Below, piece by piece: positions 9,532 to 20,510 of a stretch of 64,000 nucleotides of DNA. Source of the stretch: Acidimicrobiales bacterium. GTDB lineage: Bacteria; Actinomycetota; Acidimicrobiia; Acidimicrobiales; MedAcidi-G1. Both the position numbers and the translations under genes were made by a program. The stretch covers positions 1 through 64,000 of the forward strand of contig JAPKBH010000002.1 of NCBI GenBank assembly GCA_028823445.1, read 5' to 3'. A model generated the notes under the pieces. It did no database searches. It worked only from the letters and a program-made list of their open reading frames with translations, and had not been told where the DNA came from. Positions within the stretch are counted from its first letter, which is position 1. Each line of letters opens with the position of its first letter.

Positions 9532-12500
9532 TCCTGCATTCGCTTCCTGAACTGCTGGCCGACGAGCCGGCCTTAATTGAGGTCTTGGGTCGTCGCCATG
9601 CATCGTTAGCGGTGCCCGAACCGGCCCGAGCCATTGTGTTGGCCGCCCTGGCTCAACAATCCCAACGCCGGCCTTTGGTGGTGGCGGTGCCCACCGGTAC
9701 CGAAGCCGATCGGTTAGCTAACGACCTGTCGGCCTTTTTAGGTGCCGAGGCGGTGGTGTCGTTTCCGGCTTGGGAAACTTTGCCTTTTGAACGAGTCAGC
9801 CCGGGAGTTGAAACCATGGGCCGCCGGTTACAGGTACTGCACCGGCTTGCCGACCCCGCCAACCGGCCGCAGGTAGTGGTGGCTTCGGGCCGCGCTTTGG
9901 TGCAACGGTTGGGCCCGGGAGCGGGCCGTATCGCTCCTTTACGTTTAGGCCCCGGCGATGTGGTCGATCAAAGCATGTTGGTAGCCGATTTGGTGGGCAT
10001 GGGTTACCGGCGCGAGTACCAAGTTGAGCATCGAGGCGAGATTGCGGTACGGGGGTCCATTGTAGATATTTGGCCTTCTACCACTGATGTGCCGGTACGC
10101 ATTGACCTTTGGGGAGACGAAATCGATCGCCTAACCGAGTTCGGAGTGGCCGACCAACGGGCCACCATAAGTCGGGCCGAAGTTGAGGTGCTCCCTTGTC
10201 GTGAACTTATTCCTGATGCGCAGGTGCGGGCCCGTGCCGAAGAGTTGGTGGCAGAGCAACCTTGGGGACGTGAGCAATGGGACCGCCTGGCCGAGGGCGA
10301 ACTTTTTGATGGCATGGAGTCGTGGTTGCCGTGGCTCTCTGGCGAGGAAAGAGTGCTCTTCGATTTTGTTGATGACGATGCTCTGGTCGTTGTGGTGGAG
10401 CCTCGACGACTGCGTGACCGTATTGTCGACTTGCAAGCCGAAGAAGCGGACTTGGCCAGTACCTTGGCCGCTACATGGGGGGCGGGAGACACCGAGTTTC
10501 CACGTTTGCATACCGACTGGGAACGTTTGCTGGTGCACACCGAGGCGCCGCTGTGGACCATGGATGCAGTACCCGATAGTCCGCAGGTGGCCACGGTGGT
10601 GGCTTCAGGGTGGAGTCGCACCGCTATACAAGATGACACGATCCCTCGCCGTTTAGCGCATTTGTTGGCCGAGGGGTACCGGGTGCTGGTGGTGGCCGAC
10701 GGGGCAGGCACTGCTGGTCGTTTGGCCGAACGCCTGACCGCAGACGGTTTGGCGCTAGCTCCTGCGCAAGAGGGCAAAGCGCTGACCAGTGGCGGCCACA
10801 TCGTGGTGGGTGAACTAGAGCGGGGCTTTGTTTTAGAGGCCTCTCGTTTGGCGGTTATCACCGAAGCGGAAGCCACCGGTCGTCGCCGTACGCACCGGCG
10901 GGCTCGTCCTCGTCGCAAAGCAGCGGTCCGCGTTTTTGAAGACCTTTCCCCCGGTGACCATGTGGTACACGAACACCACGGGGTGGCGCGCTTTGCTGGT
11001 TTGGTGACCCGCACATTGGGCGGGGTGGAACGCGACTATTTACTTTTGGAGTATCGAGGCGACGACCGCCTGTATTTGCCGACCGACCAGATTGATGCCA
11101 TTAGGCCATATTCGGGCGGCGATACTCCACGGTTGAGCCGTATGGGGGGCAGCGACTGGGAAAAAGCTCGCTCAAAGGTGCGTTCTGCGGTTTCGGAAAT
11201 AGCCCAAGAACTGGTTTTGCTTTACCAAAAGCGGGTGACGGCTAAGGGCCGGACCTTTGGGCCGGACACCCCGTGGCAACGCGAACTTGAACAGTCGTTT
11301 CCTTTTCAAGAAACACCGGATCAACTCACCGCTATTGAAAGTGTGAAAGAAGATATGGAACGCCCGATCCCCATGGATCGTTTGGTGTGCGGAGATGTAG
11401 GTTTTGGCAAAACAGAGATTGCTGTTCGGGCGGTCTTTAAAGCGGTGCAAGATGGCTGCCAGGCGGCGATTTTGGTGCCCACTACGTTGTTGGCACAACA
11501 GCACGGGCAAACCTTTGCCGATCGGTTTGCTCCGTATCCGATGCGGGTGGAGGTGCTGAGTCGTTTTCTTTCCGCGGCGGAAGCCCGCAAGGTGGTGGCC
11601 GGTCTGGCTGATGGCACAGTAGATGTGGTTATCGGCACCCACCGTTTGTTGTCTAAGGGCGTTACTTTTGATCGTTTGGGTTTGTTGGTGATAGACGAAG
11701 AGCAACGTTTTGGGGTGAGTCATAAAGAAGCCATCAAACAGTGGCGCACCGATGTAGATGTGTTGACCCTGACCGCTACCCCGATTCCTCGTACGTTAGA
11801 AATGTCGCTAACTGGTATTCGAGATTTGAGTTTGTTGAATACGCCGCCTGCTGATCGTCAGCCCATTTTGACTTTTGTGGGCGAATACGACGAACGGGCG
11901 GCTACGGAAGCTATTCGCCGTGAGTTGCTGCGGGAGGGTCAAGTATTTTTTGTGCATAACCGGGTGGCTGATATTGAGCAGATAGCGGGCGGTTTGCAAG
12001 AGTTGGTGCCGGAGGCTCGTATTGCGGTGGCCCACGGGCAAATGGATGAGGTGGCGTTAGAGAACGTGGTTTTGGACTTCTGGGACGGCAAGTACGACGT
12101 GCTGGTGTGTACCACCATTATTGAGTCGGGGATCGACATGCCGACGGTCAACACGTTGGTGGTGGATCGAGCAGATCTTTTGGGGTTGGGGCAACTGCAC
12201 CAGTTGCGGGGTCGGGTGGGGCGGGCCGGTCAGCGTGCTTACGCTTACCTTTTTACGCCGCCAGATCGGGTGCTTTCCGAAGAGGCTTATGAGCGTTTGC
12301 GCACTATTGGCGAAACCACCGAGTTGGGTTCGGGCTTTCGTATCGCCATGCGTGACCTAGAAATTCGAGGGGCCGGCAACTTGTTGGGCACCGGGCAGAG
12401 CGGCCATATCGCGGCCGTCGGGTACGACCTTTATTGCCAGATGGTTACCGAAGCGGTAGCGGAACTGGCTGGGGAGGTTCCTGAAGAGGTAGTGGAGATT

Positions 12501-13013
12501 CGAGTGGAGATCCCCGTTGACGCGCATTTGCCTAAAGATTATGTGTCTCGTAGTGATCTTCGTTTGGAGGCTTATCGTCGTTTAGTGGCGGCCGGTGCGA
12601 CTTCTGAGGTAGCCAAGGTCAACGAGGTGCAAGCCGAGTGGGAAGATCGCTACGGCCCGGTACCGCCCCCGGCGGAAGCTTTGTTAGCGGTTGGCCGACT
12701 GCGGTCTCAATGTGTGGCTCGTGGCATTACCGAACTCACGGTGGTCAAGGTGCCGGGAGGGGCCGGGTTGGGTGGCCCGGCGTTTATGGCCCGCTGTTCT
12801 CCGGTTGTTTTGCCGCTTAGCAAACAAACCAGAATTCAGCGCTTGCATAAAGATGCGATTTATAAGGCTGGCCCCAAGGTTCTACACTTGCCGTTGGCTC
12901 GGGTGGCGCCTGGTGCGGCTCCGGCAACTTTGGCGCTTTCAGTATCGGCGTTACTTGAGGATTTGGTGCCGGTGCTTGAACCGGGCACGGAAGCCGTAGC
13001 CTCTGAACAATGA
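9528..13013 (+). CDS. mfd: Transcription-repair coupling factor
   Basis: 1161 aa; CarD-like RID (LSPGDHVVHEHHGVARFAG), DVGFGKTEIAVRA Walker A, LLVIDEEQRFGV, TRG-type motifs. Confidence 0.95.
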   Translation: MILHSLPELLADEPALIEVLGRRHASLAVPEPARAIVLAALAQQSQRRPLVVAVPTGTEADRLANDLSAFLGAEAVVSFPAWETLPFERVSPGVETMGRRLQVLHRLADPANRPQVVVASGRALVQRLGPGAGRIAPLRLGPGDVVDQSMLVADLVGMGYRREYQVEHRGEIAVRGSIVDIWPSTTDVPVRIDLWGDEIDRLTEFGVADQRATISRAEVEVLPCRELIPDAQVRARAEELVAEQPWGREQWDRLAEGELFDGMESWLPWLSGEERVLFDFVDDDALVVVVEPRRLRDRIVDLQAEEADLASTLAATWGAGDTEFPRLHTDWERLLVHTEAPLWTMDAVPDSPQVATVVASGWSRTAIQDDTIPRRLAHLLAEGYRVLVVADGAGTAGRLAERLTADGLALAPAQEGKALTSGGHIVVGELERGFVLEASRLAVITEAEATGRRRTHRRARPRRKAAVRVFEDLSPGDHVVHEHHGVARFAGLVTRTLGGVERDYLLLEYRGDDRLYLPTDQIDAIRPYSGGDTPRLSRMGGSDWEKARSKVRSAVSEIAQELVLLYQKRVTAKGRTFGPDTPWQRELEQSFPFQETPDQLTAIESVKEDMERPIPMDRLVCGDVGFGKTEIAVRAVFKAVQDGCQAAILVPTTLLAQQHGQTFADRFAPYPMRVEVLSRFLSAAEARKVVAGLADGTVDVVIGTHRLLSKGVTFDRLGLLVIDEEQRFGVSHKEAIKQWRTDVDVLTLTATPIPRTLEMSLTGIRDLSLLNTPPADRQPILTFVGEYDERAATEAIRRELLREGQVFFVHNRVADIEQIAGGLQELVPEARIAVAHGQMDEVALENVVLDFWDGKYDVLVCTTIIESGIDMPTVNTLVVDRADLLGLGQLHQLRGRVGRAGQRAYAYLFTPPDRVLSEEAYERLRTIGETTELGSGFRIAMRDLEIRGAGNLLGTGQSGHIAAVGYDLYCQMVTEAVAELAGEVPEEVVEIRVEIPVDAHLPKDYVSRSDLRLEAYRRLVAAGATSEVAKVNEVQAEWEDRYGPVPPPAEALLAVGRLRSQCVARGITELTVVKVPGGAGLGGPAFMARCSPVVLPLSKQTRIQRLHKDAIYKAGPKVLHLPLARVAPGAAPATLALSVSALLEDLVPVLEPGTEAVASEQ

Positions 13014-13906
13014 GCAACTTTCGTCGTATTTTTATTCTTTTTCTGCTTCCCTTGATGGGTCTGGCGGCTTGCGGGTCGTCTTCGCCGGTGGACCCTCCGG
13101 CGGTGGAAGTAGGCCGTTCGTCGTTGAGTCGAGCGGAGTTAACGGCTTGGGTGGTTGAACGTACGGAGAGCGAAGCGTCGGATGTTTCGTTGCCGGCCAA
13201 TGCGGTGGTTGACGTTGTACAGCAGTACATAGGTTTTGAAGCGTTGATTGACTTATTGACTGATTTTGGTGTGGTGCCCACCGAGGGCGAATTGGCTGAT
13301 GCCGCCATGGAGTTGTTGGCGGCGGGTATTCCCGATGCTTCTTTATCTATGGAACGCCTGACGATGTGGCAGGCCACGTTGAATATTGCTAACGCCGCTG
13401 GCCCGGGTATTGAAGCGGCTTACGACGCTCACGCTGAGTTGTTGGCTCACGAACTTTGCACCAGCCACATTTTGGTTAATGGGCAAAGTGAAGCGAATGA
13501 GATCATGGGTTTGTTGTCCGATGGAGCTGATTTTGCTGCGCTGGCACAAGAACGTTCGCAGGACCCTGGTTCGGGTGCTCTCGGTGGTTCTTTAGGCTGT
13601 GTCCCTACCGGTGCTTTTGTGGCTGAGTTTGAGCGAGCAGTTCTAGGAGCGTTGGCGCAAGGAGGCGTGGTGCCTAGCGAAACCTTGGTGGGCCCGGTGC
13701 CCAGCCAGTTTGGTTTTCACGTCATTCGCATTGATGAGATCAAAGCCGGAGTGGTTCCGGTTTTTGCTGAGGCTGGGCCACAGGCTTTGCCGCAGTTGGT
13801 GAGCATGGCCACCATGACCCGTGAAATTAGTATTGATCCGCGTTACGGAACGTGGGACCCAATCTTGGGTCAGGTTTCTCCCCCTGATGGCCCGATAGAA
13901 AACTAG
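13010..13906 (+). CDS. Parvulin-type peptidyl-prolyl isomerase lipoprotein (SurA/PrsA-like)
   Basis: Lipobox LAAC; CTSHILV..A..L..GADFAALAQERSQDPGS..GGSLGCV parvulin signature; overlaps mfd by 4 nt. Confidence 0.85.
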   Translation: MSNFRRIFILFLLPLMGLAACGSSSPVDPPAVEVGRSSLSRAELTAWVVERTESEASDVSLPANAVVDVVQQYIGFEALIDLLTDFGVVPTEGELADAAMELLAAGIPDASLSMERLTMWQATLNIANAAGPGIEAAYDAHAELLAHELCTSHILVNGQSEANEIMGLLSDGADFAALAQERSQDPGSGALGGSLGCVPTGAFVAEFERAVLGALAQGGVVPSETLVGPVPSQFGFHVIRIDEIKAGVVPVFAEAGPQALPQLVSMATMTREISIDPRYGTWDPILGQVSPPDGPIEN

Positions 13907-13910
13907 TTTT

Positions 13911-14657
13911 TTGTCGGAAAAAAGAACAGCGTCGGTTGCGCAACTCGTTGAGCTGCTTGACACTTTGCGTAAAGAATGCCCGTGGGATGCTCGACAAACC
14001 CATGCTTCGTTGCGTCCCCACTTGTTGGAAGAAACCTACGAAGTGCTTGAAGCGCTCGATAATTTAGACGAAGAAACGGGGGAGGGGGTCGCTGACCTGC
14101 AAGAAGAGCTCGGCGATTTGTTGTTCCAAGTGGTTTTTCATGCTCGGGTGGCTCAAGATGCCGGCCGGTTTGACCTGGCCGATGTAGCGAACGGTATTTA
14201 CGACAAGTTGCGGTTGCGTCATCCTCACGTGTTTGCCCCGGAAGGAGAGGACGTGGTGCAGGTCGATGGCCCCGATGAGGTGATCGCTAACTGGGATCGC
14301 ATCAAGAAACAGGAAAAAGGCCGGGATTCAGTTTTAGATGGCATTCCGCGAGAATTACCGGCTTTGGCGGGGGCCGCCAAGGTGGCGCGACGGTCGGCGG
14401 CTTTGGGGTTTCGCCCTGAAGAGTTGGCGGTGGGGTTAACCGAGGGTCTGGCCACCACTGATGATTTTGGAAAGTTGTTGCTTGCTTTGGTGGTGTGGGG
14501 GCAAGGACAAGGCTGGGATGCTGAAGATGTTTTACGGGGCACGGTTGCTGAATATGCCCAAAATGTGCGAGGTGCTGAAGCCGCTGCGACCGCTGATTCA
14601 CTTGATTTGGCTGATGCCGATGCGGGTACTCGGCAGAAATATTGGGAAAACCAGTAA
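13911..14657 (+). CDS. mazG: MazG nucleoside triphosphate pyrophosphohydrolase
   Basis: LRKECPWDARQTHASLRPHLLEETYEVLEAL, ELGDLLFQVVFHA motifs; TTG start. Confidence 0.92.
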   Translation: MSEKRTASVAQLVELLDTLRKECPWDARQTHASLRPHLLEETYEVLEALDNLDEETGEGVADLQEELGDLLFQVVFHARVAQDAGRFDLADVANGIYDKLRLRHPHVFAPEGEDVVQVDGPDEVIANWDRIKKQEKGRDSVLDGIPRELPALAGAAKVARRSAALGFRPEELAVGLTEGLATTDDFGKLLLALVVWGQGQGWDAEDVLRGTVAEYAQNVRGAEAAATADSLDLADADAGTRQKYWENQ

Positions 14658-14659
14658 AA

Positions 14660-14700
14660 TTCGCGCACAGAGCGCGAATAATTCGCGCTAAAAGCGCGAA
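14660..14700 (+). repeat. Twin tandem hairpins with identical 7-bp arms
   Basis: ttcgcgc-acaga-gcgcgaa (14660-14678) then ttcgcgc-taaaa-gcgcgaa (14682-14700). Confidence 0.75.
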
Positions 14701-14732
14701 GTGTCCCCCTCAGCACCCGAACAGAGGGGTAG

Positions 14733-16042
<1,310 letters not shown>

Positions 16043-16043
<1 letters not shown>

Positions 16044-16360
16044 TGCGCTCTCGCCTAGGCTCTCTCACCATTTTGTTGGCCTTGGCGGCCTTCGCCGTGT
16101 TTACCTTGGGCGGGGTTCCCATTAACGACTGGCTGGACCAACGATCCAGCCATACTGCTTTGGCCGCCCAAGTTGAAGAAATTGAACGCCTCAACCACGA
16201 ATACGAACTCCGCATCGACGCCCTAAACACTGACCAAGAAATCGAGCGCCGTGCACGCGCCGACTACAACCTAGTGCGTTTCGACGAAGAGGCATACGCC
16301 GTATTGCCGCCCCCTCCAGCGGCCCACCGCATACAAGGCGTGTGGCCCTTCGGGACTTAA
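16043..16360 (+). CDS. Septum formation initiator family protein (DivIC/FtsB-like)
   Basis: 105 aa with N-terminal TM and short coiled coil; ERRARADYNLVRFDEEAY; position directly after eno. Confidence 0.85.
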
Positions 16361-16466
16361 AAAGCACAGGAATGGCTTTACCCCGAATGCTACGAATCGC
16401 TGTTTAAAGACTAAGGTCGCTTTTTGGCAGAGGCTTTTATGTCACACAACTGGTGAGGAAAAACCA

Positions 16467-18755
16467 ATGAGCATTCTAGGCAACCGTGTTTTACGTCGCG
16501 AAGACGAAAGTTTCTTAACTGTAGGCGCTACCTACACCGCTGACCTCGTTCATCCATTGTTAGAAAACGCCGCCACGGTTACCTACGTGCGTTCAACCAT
16601 GGCCCACGCCACCATCAGCGTGGACACCTCTGAAGCCGTCACCATGCCAGGAGTTTTGGCCGTCATGGTGGCCGCCGACCTCGACGGGCCTTCCATTTTG
16701 CCCGGAGCAGTGCCCATGTTTCCCGAACCCATGTTGAACCGCCCCATCTTGGCCACCGACACGGTGCGTTTCGTGGGGGAATGTGTAGCGGTCATTGTCA
16801 GTGAAACTGCCACCCAAGGAGTGGACGCCGCCGAAGCAGTTTTCGTTGATTACGAGCCTTTGCCGGTAGTGGTGGACATGGAAGAAGCTCTCACCGATGA
16901 AGTGGTGGTCTACGCAGAAGTCGGCACCAACCTGGCCATAGATTTTTCGGCCATCGGCATGGCAACCGGCATCACCGACGAAACTTTTTTTGCCAACTGC
17001 GACGTGGTAACCAGCGGCCGGGTAGCGCATCAACGTACCGCAGCCGCCCCTCTTGAAGTGCGGTCCACGGCCGCCGCATGGGACGGCGACAAGTTAGTGT
17101 TTTGGACCTCCAATCAAGGCCCGCAAGGGGTAAAAGGCGTCCTCGGAACCCTCTACGCAGAAACAGCCACCGGAGGGGTACAAGTGATTGTTCCCGACGT
17201 GGGCGGGGGTTTCGGCGCCAAAATAGCCGCTTACCCCGAAGACGTGTTGCTGCCTTGGTTAGCGCAAAAAATTGGCCGCCCCATGCGCTGGTTCGAAACC
17301 CGCACCGAAAACATGCAAGCCATGGGGCCAGGGCGAGCCCACGTGCACCGATTCACCTTGGGTGGAAGCGCCGACGGAAACCTCACCCACTACCGCCTTG
17401 AAGTACTGGTGGACTCCGGCGCCTATGCCCGTTTAGGGGCTTTTCTTCCCATGTTCACGTTGCCCATGACCACTGGCGTGTACGACATCGCCAGCGTAGA
17501 AACCAGTGCGCTAAGCGTCATCACCAACACCACTCCTACCGAGGCGTATCGAGGTGCCGGCCGCCCCGAAGCCACCTTGACCATTGAACGAGCGGTCGAA
17601 CTTTGGTCTTTCCAAGCAGGACTCGACCCAATAGACGTACGCCGCCGCAATTTTTTGGCCGCCGACTCTTTCCCGGTTACTACCGGGGTAGGGACGGTCT
17701 ACGACAGTGGAGAATACGAACGCAGTTTGGACCTCGCCCTCGAAGCCGCCGACTACCCAGCTTTGCGTGAGCAACAAGCCCAGCGCCGAGCCGAGGGGGG
17801 AGCAAAACAATTGGGCATTGGGGTAGCGACTTATGTGGAGGTCACCGCCGGCCCGGCCCCCGGGGGCAGCGAATACGGAAAAGTAGAAATCACCCCAGAA
17901 GGAAAAGCACGGATTTATTCGGGAGCGCTCTCTCATGGGCAAAGTCATATGACCACGTTCTCTATGATCGCCGCCGATCAACTCGGTATCGATATGAACG
18001 ACATTGAGTTCGTACAAGGAGACACCGATGTGGTCACCCAAGGAGTAGGCACATTTGGTTCACGTTCTACCCAACTGGGTGGGTCGTCTATCCACAAAGC
18101 CTCGGGGGCCATTGTTGAACGTGCCCGCTCGATAGCCGCCGACCTTTTGGAAGCTAACGTTGACGACGTGGTGCTCGACAAAGCCGCTGGGCTTTTTCAT
18201 GTCGCTGGATCACCAGCGGTCAGCCGCACCTGGGCCGACATCGCCGCCGCTACCGATGACCTCAGCGAAGAATCAAAAGAAGATTTACTTTGCAGTTACC
18301 CCTTTGGCACCCACGTAGCGGTGGTTGAAGTAGACACCGAAACGGGAGGCGTGACCTTGTTACGCATGATCACCTGCGACGATGCCGGCCGCATAATCAA
18401 CCCGCTTATTGTGGAAGGGCAACGCCATGGCGGCATCGCCCAAGGGGTGGCCCAAGCCCTTTACGAAGAAGTGGTCTACGACGCCGACGGCAACCTTCAG
18501 ACCGCCAACTTTGCCGATTACGGGTTTATCTCAGCAGCAGAGTTGCCTTCTTTTGAGTTGGTGCCGCTCGAAACCCCTACTCCCAACAACCCGTTAGGGG
18601 TAAAAGGCATCGGCGAATCAGGGGCTATTGGCTCCACCCCGGCCGTGCAGAGCGCCGTAATTGATGCACTGCGCCCCTTGGGAATAACCCATATTGACGT
18701 GCCGCTCAGCCCAGAAAAAGTCTGGTCTGCTCTGGCGGTGGCCCAAGAAAGTTAA
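16467..18755 (+). CDS. coxL: Molybdenum hydroxylase large subunit, CoxL form II-like
   Basis: 762 aa; GGGFGAK, AYRGAGRPEA (form II motif, not form I AYxCSFR), GVKGIGESGAIGSTPAVQSAVIDAL. Confidence 0.88.
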   Translation: MSILGNRVLRREDESFLTVGATYTADLVHPLLENAATVTYVRSTMAHATISVDTSEAVTMPGVLAVMVAADLDGPSILPGAVPMFPEPMLNRPILATDTVRFVGECVAVIVSETATQGVDAAEAVFVDYEPLPVVVDMEEALTDEVVVYAEVGTNLAIDFSAIGMATGITDETFFANCDVVTSGRVAHQRTAAAPLEVRSTAAAWDGDKLVFWTSNQGPQGVKGVLGTLYAETATGGVQVIVPDVGGGFGAKIAAYPEDVLLPWLAQKIGRPMRWFETRTENMQAMGPGRAHVHRFTLGGSADGNLTHYRLEVLVDSGAYARLGAFLPMFTLPMTTGVYDIASVETSALSVITNTTPTEAYRGAGRPEATLTIERAVELWSFQAGLDPIDVRRRNFLAADSFPVTTGVGTVYDSGEYERSLDLALEAADYPALREQQAQRRAEGGAKQLGIGVATYVEVTAGPAPGGSEYGKVEITPEGKARIYSGALSHGQSHMTTFSMIAADQLGIDMNDIEFVQGDTDVVTQGVGTFGSRSTQLGGSSIHKASGAIVERARSIAADLLEANVDDVVLDKAAGLFHVAGSPAVSRTWADIAAATDDLSEESKEDLLCSYPFGTHVAVVEVDTETGGVTLLRMITCDDAGRIINPLIVEGQRHGGIAQGVAQALYEEVVYDADGNLQTANFADYGFISAAELPSFELVPLETPTPNNPLGVKGIGESGAIGSTPAVQSAVIDALRPLGITHIDVPLSPEKVWSALAVAQES

Positions 18756-18764
18756 AGGAACCAC

Positions 18765-19718
18765 ATGACAGTCGTAATAGAGGCCCAAGGGCTTGAACGA
18801 TCCTTCGGCGATCTTAAAGCAGTGGCCGGCATTGACCTGGCGGTAGAAGAAGGCGAAGTCTTTGGTTTTCTCGGCCCCAACGGCGCCGGTAAATCAACGG
18901 CCGTGCGCATGTTCACTACCTTGCTGCGCCCCACCGGCGGGATGGCTCGAGTAGCAGGATTTGACGTAGTAAGTCAGGCCGCTGAGGTACGAAAAAACAT
19001 TGGGGTAGCTTTGCAAGACGCCGCCATAGACCCGTTGATGACTGGCAACGAGTTGGTGCGTCTACAAGCGGTACTGCACGGCATCGCCCGCCCAGAAGCA
19101 AAAAAACGAGGTGGCGAACTCTTGGAACGTGTCGGCCTCACCGCGGCCGCTGACCGTCGGGTCGGTACTTATTCCGGTGGTATGCGCCGACGTTTAGATC
19201 TGGCCCTCTCGCTCATCCATGAACCACACGTGCTTTTTCTGGATGAACCGACCACCGGTTTAGACCCCACCAGTCGTCTGGCCTTATGGGAAGAGGTACG
19301 GCGCCTCAACCAAGACCAAGGCACAACCGTGTTTTTGACCACCCAGTATCTTGAAGAAGCCGATGAACTGGCGGGCCGAATCGCCATCATCGATGAGGGC
19401 CGATTGGTTCGTGAAGGCACCCCGGCTGAACTTAAAGCTTCGGTGGGGGCACCCACCTTGCGCATCGACATTGACCCCGAACACGTTGATCAAGCCCAAT
19501 CGGTGCTGAGCCGCTTTGGCATTGACCGGCCAGCCAGAAACGGGCGAGTAGCGGTAGGCCTCGATGGCGGGGTAGCCAAGGTGGCCGAAGTCGTGCAATC
19601 TTTAGAATCGGCCGGGGTTGAAGTGCTTCACCTCGAATTGGATGCCCCGAGTTTGGATGATGTGTTTGCCGAAGCCACCGGGCGCCGCTTAGAGGGAGCC
19701 ACCCAGCATCATGAGTAG
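18765..19718 (+). CDS. DrrA-type ABC transporter ATP-binding protein
   Basis: GPNGAGKST Walker A; YSGGMRRRLDLALSL signature; LFLDEPTTGLDP Walker B; extended C-terminal domain. Confidence 0.92.
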   Translation: MTVVIEAQGLERSFGDLKAVAGIDLAVEEGEVFGFLGPNGAGKSTAVRMFTTLLRPTGGMARVAGFDVVSQAAEVRKNIGVALQDAAIDPLMTGNELVRLQAVLHGIARPEAKKRGGELLERVGLTAAADRRVGTYSGGMRRRLDLALSLIHEPHVLFLDEPTTGLDPTSRLALWEEVRRLNQDQGTTVFLTTQYLEEADELAGRIAIIDEGRLVREGTPAELKASVGAPTLRIDIDPEHVDQAQSVLSRFGIDRPARNGRVAVGLDGGVAKVAEVVQSLESAGVEVLHLELDAPSLDDVFAEATGRRLEGATQHHE

Positions 19719-20508
19719 CGGCTTAGGTGGCCTGCGCTTAGCGGGTACACAAACTTTAGCCCTGGCGAGACGGTCGTTAAACAACGAGCGTCGCCAGCTG
19801 GTATCCATCATGCCGGGGTTGGTTTTCCCCCTGATGATGGCCGCCGTTTATTCTCAACAGTTTGGCCGGGCGCTGGCTTTGCCGGGTTTTCCTGAAGTGG
19901 ATTCGTTTCTCTCGTTCATTTTGCCGGGGAGCATTATTCAAGCGGTTTCTTTTGGCGGCACCACCGCCGGAACCGAACTTGCCTTAGATATTGAAAATGG
20001 TTTCTTTGACCGCTTAATGGCTTCACCGGTGGCTCGGGTGCCGATTTTATTGGGGCGCCTCGGCGGAACTGCCGTGGTGGCCGCCGGAAAAGCCTCGTTC
20101 ATCGTCGCCGTTTTCCTGATTTTTGGGGTGACCATTAAAGGTGGCATTGCCGGAACGGTCATCATCATTGCTACCGCCGCATTGCTGGTTTTAGCCATTG
20201 GCGGATTGGCGCAAATAATGGCCATCCGAACCCAGTCGCAAGAAGCAGTAAGTGCAACTTTTCCGCTTATTTTTGTCAGCATCTTTATGTCTTCAGCCTT
20301 TTTTCCGACTGCTTTGATGAGCGGGTGGTATCAAAAGTTGGCCGAAAATAACCCCATTACTTGGACCATTGACCCCGTACGTCGTTTGGTTATTGAAGGC
20401 TGGTCGGCCTCGGACGCCTTGCAATCACTTGGGGTGCCCGCTGCGTTAGCGGTGATCACCATCATGGGTGCGGTGCGAACCCTGAATACCAAGCTGAAGG
20501 CTGGCTAG
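19711..20508 (+). CDS. ABC-2 type transporter permease
   Basis: 265 aa, multiple TM; ENGFFDRLMASPVAR motif; overlaps ATPase gene by 8 nt. Confidence 0.88.
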   Translation: MSSGLGGLRLAGTQTLALARRSLNNERRQLVSIMPGLVFPLMMAAVYSQQFGRALALPGFPEVDSFLSFILPGSIIQAVSFGGTTAGTELALDIENGFFDRLMASPVARVPILLGRLGGTAVVAAGKASFIVAVFLIFGVTIKGGIAGTVIIIATAALLVLAIGGLAQIMAIRTQSQEAVSATFPLIFVSIFMSSAFFPTALMSGWYQKLAENNPITWTIDPVRRLVIEGWSASDALQSLGVPAALAVITIMGAVRTLNTKLKAG

Positions 20509-20510
20509 CT

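Noticed and set aside
10004-11014. 336-aa antisense ORF inside mfd
   Set aside because: Ser/Arg-rich low-complexity translation, fully antisense to conserved mfd
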